A stretch of 48,224 nucleotides of DNA from an uncultured bacterium (GTDB taxonomy: Bacteria > Bacillota > Clostridia > Oscillospirales > Ruminococcaceae). Below, one piece after another: positions 41,829-48,224 of this stretch. Made by a program: the position numbers and the translations under genes. The first letter of the stretch is position 1. Every line of letters starts with the position of its first letter. The notes below the pieces were generated by a model, which did not search any database, was not told the origin of the DNA, and saw only the letters and a program-made list of their open reading frames with translations. The DNA lies in assembly GCA_934875375.1 (NCBI GenBank), contig CAKXHL010000018.1, positions 1-48,224 on the forward strand, given 5' to 3'.

Positions 41829-44423
41829 ATGAATGTGCAAAGATTAACGAAAAAATCTCTGGAAGCGGTAGAGGCCGCACAAAACTATTCCCGTGAATTG
41901 GAAAACATGCAGATTGAACAGATTCATTTACTATGGGCGCTGGTACAAGATCAGGAGGGTTTAATCCCCCAGCTGCTTATCAAAATGGATCTGACTCCTC
42001 AGCAGGTTCTGTCTGCAGCCGAGGCAGAAGCGAAAAAGCTTCCGGGTGTATCCGGTCCCGGGCGGGAAGCAGATAAAATCTATATTTCTCAAAATCTTGA
42101 CCGTGCGATGACCGCTGCCGAAAAGAAAGCGGATTCCATGAAAGACGATTATATTTCAGTCGAGCATCTGTTCTGGGGATTGTTGGAACACCCGGATGCA
42201 GCGGTCAAAAAAGTGATGGAGCAGTGCCGCATAGATAAAAATGCGTTTCTTTCGGCTTTGATGTCGGTGCGTGGCAATACCCGTGTAACCACTGACAGCC
42301 CGGAAGGAACCTACGACGCACTGAAAAAATACGGAACAGATCTTGTAGAACAGGCGCGCAAGCAAAAACTGGACCCCGTAATCGGGCGGGATACGGAAAT
42401 CAGAAATGTCATCCGTATTCTGTCTCGAAAAAGCAAGAACAACCCGGTGCTGATCGGTGAGCCTGGGGTCGGTAAAACCGCTATTGCAGAAGGTCTGGCA
42501 CAGCGGATTGTTCGAGGGGATGTGCCGGCAGGACTGCGGGATAAAACCATCTTTTCGCTGGATATGGGCGCGCTGATTGCCGGCGCCAAATATCGTGGCG
42601 AATTTGAAGAACGGCTCAAAGCGGTACTGGGCGAAATAAAAAAAAGCGAAGGGCAAATCCTTTTGTTTATTGATGAGCTGCATACCATTGTGGGAGCCGG
42701 CAAAACCGAAGGTTCCACCGATGCTGGAAACCTGCTGAAGCCAATGTTAGCCAGAGGCGAGCTGCACTGTATTGGCGCAACTACATTAAATGAATATCGC
42801 CAATACATTGAAAAAGATGCTGCGTTGGAACGTCGGTTCCAGCCAGTTCTGGTAGATGAACCGACAGTAGAAGACACGATTTCTATTCTCAGAGGGCTAA
42901 AGGAACGTTATGAGGTGTTTCATGGCGTCAAAATCCAGGATCAGGCCCTGATTGCAGCTGCAACTCTCTCCAACCGTTATATTACTGATCGATTTTTACC
43001 GGATAAAGCCATTGATCTGGTAGATGAGGCTTGTGCTACCATCCGCACCGAAATGGATTCTATGCCCGCTGAGTTGGATGAAATCTCCCGAAAAATTATG
43101 CAGCACGAAATTGAAGAAGCTGCATTGAAGAAAGAAAACAGCCGTTTGTCCGCCGAACATTTGGCGGAGATTCAAAAGGAACTAACGGAAATGCGGGAAC
43201 AGTTCCAAGAAATGAAAGCTCGCTGGGAAAATGAAAAAGCATCGATCGGACAGGTGCAGAAGCTTCGTGAAGAAATCGAGCAGGTAGGGTCCCAGATCGA
43301 ACTGGCAGAACGGGAGTATGACCTGGATAAGGCTGCGGCATTAAAATATGGCAAACTTCCCGAGCTGCAAAAGCAGCTGGCAAACTTGGAAGAAAAAGGC
43401 GGTACTCAAGAGGCAACACTGCTTCGGGATAAGGTTACGGAAGAAGAAATTGCCCGCATCGTAGGCCGCTGGACCGGCATCCCAGTGACTCGTCTTATGG
43501 AAGGTGAACGGGAAAAATTGCTGCATCTGGACAAAACGCTGCATCAAAGGGTGATTGGTCAGGATGAAGCCGTTCGGAAAGTCGCCGATGCAATTATGCG
43601 CTCCCGAGCGGGCATTCAGGATCCTGACCGTCCTATTGGCTCTTTCCTGTTTTTAGGGCCTACCGGTGTGGGAAAAACAGAACTGGCCAAAGCGGTAGCC
43701 CAAGCATTGTTCGATGATGAACGCAGTATGGTGCGGATTGATATGTCCGAATACATGGAAAAGCATACGGTTTCCCGTCTGGTAGGCGCTCCTCCCGGAT
43801 ATGTCGGCTATGAGGAAGGCGGTCAGCTAACGGAAGCGGTACGCCGGAAGCCCTATTCCGTTGTGCTGTTTGACGAAATAGAAAAGGCGCATCCGGATGT
43901 ATTCAACATTCTGCTGCAAGTGTTGGATGACGGGAGGATCACTGATTCGCAAGGCCGGACAGTCGATTTTAAAAACACCATTATTATTCTCACCTCTAAT
44001 CTGGGATCTGCCGCTATTCTTGATGGGATTGATGAGCAGGGGCAAATCTCCGAACAGGCAAAAAATCAGGTGGAACAGATGCTAAAATCTGCATTCCGGC
44101 CGGAATTTTTAAACCGTTTGGATGAAATCGTATTTTACAAACCACTGACCAAAGACGAAATAATCCAAATCGTCGAGTTAATGCTGGTTGATCTGAAAAA
44201 GCGGCTTGCGGAAAAAGAGCTTGGCCTTGCCGTCACCGATGCGGCGAAATCATTGATCGTACAGGAAGGCTATGATCCTATTTATGGCGCCAGACCTTTG
44301 AAGCGCTATATCCAGCAAAAATTGGAGACGCTGCTGGCCCGCTATATTCTGGAGAAAGACCCCAAACCGGAAACTGTCCTGAAAGCGGACTGTGTGGACG
44401 GACAACTGGTCATTAGCGAATAA
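41829..44423 (+). CDS. clpB: ATP-dependent chaperone ClpB
   Basis: An 864-residue Hsp100 disaggregase. N-domain (1-145), first AAA module with GEPGVGKTA (about 209) and FIDELHTIVGAG, a coiled-coil middle domain (about 400-520, Glu/Lys-rich), second AAA module with GPTGVGKTE (about 608), LFDEIEKAHPDVF and sensor regions. No IGF loop for ClpP binding is seen, consistent with ClpB. Length matches the family (about 860). Confidence 0.97.
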   Translation: MNVQRLTKKSLEAVEAAQNYSRELENMQIEQIHLLWALVQDQEGLIPQLLIKMDLTPQQVLSAAEAEAKKLPGVSGPGREADKIYISQNLDRAMTAAEKKADSMKDDYISVEHLFWGLLEHPDAAVKKVMEQCRIDKNAFLSALMSVRGNTRVTTDSPEGTYDALKKYGTDLVEQARKQKLDPVIGRDTEIRNVIRILSRKSKNNPVLIGEPGVGKTAIAEGLAQRIVRGDVPAGLRDKTIFSLDMGALIAGAKYRGEFEERLKAVLGEIKKSEGQILLFIDELHTIVGAGKTEGSTDAGNLLKPMLARGELHCIGATTLNEYRQYIEKDAALERRFQPVLVDEPTVEDTISILRGLKERYEVFHGVKIQDQALIAAATLSNRYITDRFLPDKAIDLVDEACATIRTEMDSMPAELDEISRKIMQHEIEEAALKKENSRLSAEHLAEIQKELTEMREQFQEMKARWENEKASIGQVQKLREEIEQVGSQIELAEREYDLDKAAALKYGKLPELQKQLANLEEKGGTQEATLLRDKVTEEEIARIVGRWTGIPVTRLMEGEREKLLHLDKTLHQRVIGQDEAVRKVADAIMRSRAGIQDPDRPIGSFLFLGPTGVGKTELAKAVAQALFDDERSMVRIDMSEYMEKHTVSRLVGAPPGYVGYEEGGQLTEAVRRKPYSVVLFDEIEKAHPDVFNILLQVLDDGRITDSQGRTVDFKNTIIILTSNLGSAAILDGIDEQGQISEQAKNQVEQMLKSAFRPEFLNRLDEIVFYKPLTKDEIIQIVELMLVDLKKRLAEKELGLAVTDAAKSLIVQEGYDPIYGARPLKRYIQQKLETLLARYILEKDPKPETVLKADCVDGQLVISE

Positions 44424-44470
44424 GTTCTCTGCATATACTGTCCGAAAAATCCATCTTTTTGTGTCTCGTG

Positions 44471-44500
44471 AAAAAAAAGGACGCCTCGGCGTCCTTTTTT
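44471..44500. terminator. Bidirectional terminator after clpB
   Basis: GGACGC/GCGTCC stem (44479-44484/44489-44494) with loop CCTC-G region, A8 before and T6 after; serves clpB and the convergent radical SAM gene. Confidence 0.9.
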
Positions 44501-44518
44501 CATTTCCAGCCTTCCGGT

Positions 44519-45448
44519 TTATCCGGGAAAATCCTGCTTATTTTTTGTACCGGAAAGCACTCCGGTCAAATCAAAATTGGGAATATAAACATGATCTGCA
44601 GAAGAAAGTTCTTGCAAAAAACCATCTTCGATTCCCTTTTGAAACAAGTATTCTTCTACCTCATCATATTCCTGCTGATATAATCTCCGGTTGATTTCCG
44701 GAAAGTCCGCTGCCCGCCCGCAAGGAAGGTATTGACTCATCAAACTGAATAAAACAGTCCCTGCCGGAAAACAATCTGAAATCCAATCAATTACTTGTTT
44801 GCTGTTTTGTATCTGCCCCGGTAAAATCAAATGCCGAATCAAAACGCCTGAACAGAGCATGCCATCCTGATCCAATCGATACGGCCCGGTCTGCCGCACC
44901 ATTTCCCGAATTGCCGCGCCTGCTTGTTCAAAATAATCTGCCGTTCCTGAATAGCGTATTGCCAGCTGATTGTCAACATATTTAAAGTCCGGCAGATAAA
45001 TCTGCACCTTTCCTTCTAACATCCGCAGAGAATCTACAGATTCGTAACCACCGCAGTTATAAATCACCGGCACCGGCAAAAGTTCTTTTAATGACTGGGC
45101 AATCGCTCGCACAAAATGAGTTGGATTCACAAGATTAATGTTATGGGCGCCTTGTGCAATCAGTTCATCGTAAATCTCCCGCAGCCGAAAAACGCTGACC
45201 TCCTGCCCAAAATTTTCTGTACTAATACGGTAATTCTGGCAAAAAACACAGCGTAAAGAACATCCGCTGAAAAATATGGTTCCAGACCCACGACTGCCGC
45301 TGATGCAGGGCTCCTCGCCAAAGTGCAGCGCTGCCCGAGCGACAACCGGGGCAAAGGGCATAGAACAAATTCCCATTTTCCCCGCTGTTTGAAAAGAATC
45401 CGGACGCTCCACCCCGCAGCGTCGGGGGCAATCACGACAAACCGCCAT
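44519..45448 (-). CDS. Radical SAM protein (activating-enzyme-like)
   Basis: A 309-residue radical SAM protein with the cluster motif CSLRCVFC (CxxxCxxC) at about residue 63 and an N-terminal Cys-rich stretch CRDCPRRCG. GGYESVDSLRMLEGKVQIYLPDFKY and the SGVLIRHLILPG block resemble PflA-like/AmmeMemoRadiSam relatives of unknown substrate. The ATG at 45448 has GGGAGG 8 bases upstream; a frame extending 43 codons further has no such site. Confidence 0.85.
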   Translation of the reverse strand: MAVCRDCPRRCGVERPDSFQTAGKMGICSMPFAPVVARAALHFGEEPCISGSRGSGTIFFSGCSLRCVFCQNYRISTENFGQEVSVFRLREIYDELIAQGAHNINLVNPTHFVRAIAQSLKELLPVPVIYNCGGYESVDSLRMLEGKVQIYLPDFKYVDNQLAIRYSGTADYFEQAGAAIREMVRQTGPYRLDQDGMLCSGVLIRHLILPGQIQNSKQVIDWISDCFPAGTVLFSLMSQYLPCGRAADFPEINRRLYQQEYDEVEEYLFQKGIEDGFLQELSSADHVYIPNFDLTGVLSGTKNKQDFPG

Positions 45449-45622
45449 AAAATAATCCTCCCAGCCGTTTACACATCTTCCCAATTTGACCAGTGATTCT
45501 TCGTATAGCATGCAATAACCTTTTCCGAGTTTACATCCGTCTAACGGCAGATCTTTAGAAAGATAAAAAGTTTGCACTCCGTTATGAGAAATTATAACAC
45601 ACCGGTACGCAAATTCCCATAC

Positions 45623-47164
45623 TCAATCATCAAAAAGCGTCCGGAAGTACCGGAAAAAGTGGATTCCCAAAAAAGACAGGCAGAGAACAAAAATCCCCAA
45701 AGCAGTACAGACGCTGAGAAAAAGAGATAGAATCTGAGACCAGCCTGCCTGTATCAAACGAAAAAATATTAGCCAGGAGGAGCAGCCGGCAGCCGCTCCG
45801 GACAGGAAGGGAGTGAGGAACCAATTTTTCCATTGTATTTTGATTTTTACCGACCGGATCACCCAATAAAAATTCATTGCCACTCCAACTAGCTCGCTTC
45901 CTACGCAAGCCAGAGCATAACCACCAATTCCCATGCTGCCTACGGTCAGCCAAGTAAATAAAATTTCACTGACACCAGTAACCACAATACTTGCTGAAGC
46001 TTGCTTCTGCATTCCGATTCCGTTTAAAATGCTCCCCGTTGTGATGTGATAAAAGGTAAAGAAGGTGGCCACGGACAGGGCAAAAATATGCTCTCCCGCC
46101 GAAGACTGATGATAAATCAGCTGCGCCAGTTCATTTCCCAGAGGAAGCATAATAGAGAGTGAGACAGAGATCAATATGCTGGTAATCTGTATGGCTTTTC
46201 CCGCTTTTCGTCTGGTTTGTGCTTCATTATTTTTTGCGCTGTATTGGGAAAAGCGAGGAAGTAAAACCGTGTTCAGTGGATGAATAAAAGCTGTTGGCAG
46301 CATTAAAAGAGGCATGGTCATACCCACCATGACTCCAAAACTGGACATAGCCTCCTGTGCAGAAACACCGGCTGCCATCAATCGGTTAGGAATCAGAATC
46401 GTTGTTGCACTGGAAAGAAAATTATTAAGCAGGCCAGCAGAAGAAACCGGAACTGCAATAGCTGCAACTCTTCGGAACATGCCCTTTGGTATTTTGAGAT
46501 GCCCCTCCCTTTTCGGCAGAATACGTCTACCCGTCTTTTTATAAAAGGAGGTAAGGATTACGACACTGAACACCTCGCTGATCACCATGCCCAGGACAAT
46601 CATAGCAGTAGCGGCACCAGGATCTTCGGGGCAAAGGAAAAGTAAAAGCCCCAACCCTGCAATTGTCCGAACGATTTGTTCTGTCAATTCAGATACGATA
46701 GGCGGCAAAATGTATTTGATTCCATGAAAGCAAGACTTGAAAATATTTTCAAATCCTGTCAAAAACAAACATGGAAGCAATAAAAGCAGCGCCACCTTGA
46801 TTTTCGGTTCACCTAATACAACACCGGCAATCAGATCCGGAAACAAACAGACCGGAATCGCGGCACAGGCGAACAAACAGAGAAATACTAATTGCGAAAA
46901 TCGAACAACTCCCCTTACTCCTGCGCTGTCTCCAGCAGCCTGATATTGGGCGCATAAGCGTGATACTGCTAAAGTCAGTCCTGACATAGTAAAAGACATA
47001 ATGACCGAATAGGCCGGCATAATGAGCTGATACATCCCCATTACTTCAGCGCCGCCAAAACGGCTGAGCCCGATGCGGTAAACAAAACCAATCAGCTGCA
47101 GACCTATCGAAGACATACATAAAAAAAAGGCATTATAAAAAACAGACTGCTTTCCAAGTTTCAT
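45623..47164 (-). CDS. spoVB: SpoVB-like lipid flippase (MOP superfamily)
   Basis: A 513-residue protein with about 14 spans. N-terminal SVFYNAFFLCMSSIGLQLIG and GMYQLIMPAYSVIMSFTMSGL are typical of SpoVB/MurJ-type polysaccharide flippases; SpoVB acts in spore cortex synthesis. The ATG at 47164 has GGAGGG 7 bases upstream; a 38-codon upstream extension is rejected. A SigE-like -10 box lies 22 bases before the start, which supports a sporulation role over a vegetative Wzx-type flippase. Confidence 0.85.
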   Translation of the reverse strand: MKLGKQSVFYNAFFLCMSSIGLQLIGFVYRIGLSRFGGAEVMGMYQLIMPAYSVIMSFTMSGLTLAVSRLCAQYQAAGDSAGVRGVVRFSQLVFLCLFACAAIPVCLFPDLIAGVVLGEPKIKVALLLLLPCLFLTGFENIFKSCFHGIKYILPPIVSELTEQIVRTIAGLGLLLFLCPEDPGAATAMIVLGMVISEVFSVVILTSFYKKTGRRILPKREGHLKIPKGMFRRVAAIAVPVSSAGLLNNFLSSATTILIPNRLMAAGVSAQEAMSSFGVMVGMTMPLLMLPTAFIHPLNTVLLPRFSQYSAKNNEAQTRRKAGKAIQITSILISVSLSIMLPLGNELAQLIYHQSSAGEHIFALSVATFFTFYHITTGSILNGIGMQKQASASIVVTGVSEILFTWLTVGSMGIGGYALACVGSELVGVAMNFYWVIRSVKIKIQWKNWFLTPFLSGAAAGCSSWLIFFRLIQAGWSQILSLFLSVCTALGIFVLCLSFLGIHFFRYFRTLFDD

Positions 47165-47185
47165 GAAATGACCCTCCACACATTC

Positions 47186-47213
47186 ATTGTATGACAACCA
47201 TTGGAAATTCAGA
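47186..47213 (-). promoter_or_regulatory. SigE-like promoter of spoVB
   Basis: On the minus strand a perfect SigE -10 CATACAAT (47193-47186) lies 21 bases before the ATG. The best -35 (TCTGAAT, 47213-47207, spacing 13) is weak. Confidence 0.5.
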
Positions 47214-47360
47214 CTTGCATATCCGCTTTTCATTGACTTTTGCAGAAAATTGGCGTAAGATGGATACGGTTTTTGCATATTTACACACGCTGGTCAAACT
47301 GTTTCCCATGCCGTATCGTTAATATCCATTATCCTTTGCAAAAATCGAGGAGGAGATTTT

Positions 47361-48125
47361 ATGGAACTCACCTGGCAAACGTTTGCAATTGTCTGTCCTT
47401 TAGTCTTTTTAGGAGGATTTATGGATGCAGTAGCAGGCGGAGGCGGTATCATCACGCTGCCGGCATACATGTTTGCAGGAGTTCCTATTCATATGGCATA
47501 TGGTACCAATAAATTCGGAAACAGCTTTGGTACGGCAATCGCCACCTTCAATTATGGACGTGGCGGATTTATCCATTGGAAACCAGGTTTTGTCTGCGCA
47601 GCTATGTCTTTGATCGGCTCCTGGTTGGGAGCGCGACTGGTTGTCGCGCTGTCTGCGCAGACATTACAGTACTGCACAACGATTCTTCTGCCTGCCATTG
47701 CTATTTTCATGATTCTGAACCGAAATATTGGAAAAGAAGAAAAGGCAGAACAAACCGGCAAAAGCCTTTATCTTCGCAGTGCTTTCATCGGCCTGGTCAT
47801 TGGATGTTACGATGGCTTTTTCGGACCTGGAACCGGCACTTTTATGGTAATGGCCTTTACCTCTTTGCTGGGTTATTCTTTGATACGCGCCAGTGGCAAT
47901 GCCAAATTGGTAAACCTCGCTTCCAATATCGGGGGGTTAATCGCCTATATCTACCATGGAAATGTCTTATTTTTGCTGGGTATTCCGGCGGCAATCTGTT
48001 CCATTCTCGGCAACTATATCGGAACAAAAATGGCAATTAAAATTGGCGGTAAATTTATCCGCCCGGTTCTTCTCACCGCAATGGGACTTTTGGTTATCAA
48101 ACTCATTTGGGATACGTTAAGCTAA
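47361..48125 (+). CDS. TauE/SafE-family permease (full length)
   Basis: A 254-residue protein with about eight spans and both family repeats (FLGGFMDAVAGGGGIITLPA and LVIGCYDGFFGPGTGTFMVM). Likely exports sulfite or a sulfonate-type anion; substrate not readable. Ribosome site GAGGAGGAG. It is distinct in sequence from the two half-length paralogues at 40-41 kb. Confidence 0.88.
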   Translation: MELTWQTFAIVCPLVFLGGFMDAVAGGGGIITLPAYMFAGVPIHMAYGTNKFGNSFGTAIATFNYGRGGFIHWKPGFVCAAMSLIGSWLGARLVVALSAQTLQYCTTILLPAIAIFMILNRNIGKEEKAEQTGKSLYLRSAFIGLVIGCYDGFFGPGTGTFMVMAFTSLLGYSLIRASGNAKLVNLASNIGGLIAYIYHGNVLFLLGIPAAICSILGNYIGTKMAIKIGGKFIRPVLLTAMGLLVIKLIWDTLS

Positions 48126-48138
48126 AACAGAAAAATTA

Positions 48139-48212
48139 AAACCACTAGTAAACTAGTGGTTTGCTCAAACCCCGGAGGGGTCAGTACTTGTTGACCCCTG
48201 AAAGGGGTACTG
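48139..48212. mobile_element. Probable left end of an IS200/IS605-type element
   Basis: After the permease stop come an 11-bp palindrome (48139-48149/48152-48162, AAACCACTAGT), then CCCC/GGGG (48170-48173/48177-48180), GGGGTCA/TGACCCC (48177-48183/48192-48198) and CAGTAC/GTACTG (48182-48187/48207-48212) pairings. Dense nested hairpins of this kind mark the ends and leader of IS200/IS605 elements. The transposase would lie beyond the window, so this is unproven. The first hairpin may also end the permease transcript. Confidence 0.45.
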
Positions 48213-48224
48213 AGAGTTTGCCAT

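Noticed and set aside
1..48224. CRISPR array or prophage
   Set aside because: No regularly spaced short direct repeats and no phage structural, integrase or lysis genes were seen.

Overview
The window reads as chromosome from a low-to-mid GC, endospore-forming Clostridia species, most like the gut Ruminococcaceae/Oscillospirales group. Reasons: Firmicute-type Shine-Dalgarno sites and promoters; sporulation genes (spmA, spmB, spoIID, a spoVB-like flippase) with SigE-like promoters; tandem perfect Spo0A boxes; a T-box leader; a clostridial glgB-glgC-glgD-glgA operon; and the anaerobic enzymes IorAB, Fhs and radical SAM proteins. The species assignment is inference.

Layout. 1-5.5 kb is an accessory island: the start of a MobC-like relaxosome gene running off the left edge, a hairpin cluster that looks like an oriT, a sortase-anchored beta-helix surface protein, a large double-HTH protein, and TnpV. 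5.5-9.9 kb holds dipeptidase PepV, a MATE exporter, tRNA-Ala(CGC) and an isochorismatase-family hydrolase. 10.1-13.1 kb is a metal-uptake operon (Fur-family regulator, znuA, znuC, znuB) with a palindromic operator at its promoter. 13.2-17.4 kb carries iorA-iorB and, under its own promoter and a T-box whose specifier reads as Trp (TGG), an arylacetate-CoA ligase. 17.6-19.9 kb has a DtxR/MntR-type regulator, an AbrB-type regulator and spmAB. 19.9-25.8 kb is the glycogen operon, followed by gap.

27.5-34.4 kb has an orphan sensor-kinase-like gene that lacks the phospho-acceptor histidine and sits behind two Spo0A boxes, a DMT exporter, an unknown membrane protein, spoIID, a hypothetical gene, a DUF1905 gene and a RodA/FtsW-family gene. 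34.5-40.2 kb is a housekeeping run on the plus strand: fhs, tsaE, tsaB, rpiB, upp, a histidine phosphatase, ruvX and a broken DUF2200 gene. 40.2-48.2 kb has two half-length TauE/SafE proteins, a ribbon-helix-helix protein in an operon with clpB, a radical SAM protein, a SpoVB-like flippase, a full-length TauE/SafE protein and, at the right edge, a probable IS200/IS605-type left end.

The points most worth following up are (i) the Trp T-box on an arylacetate-CoA ligase beside iorAB, which suggests biosynthetic salvage of indoleacetate to tryptophan rather than tryptophan breakdown; (ii) the His-less kinase under Spo0A boxes, a candidate modulator of sporulation entry; and (iii) the surface-protein/double-HTH cargo of the mobilizable island. 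All calls rest on reading the sequence; no database search was run.
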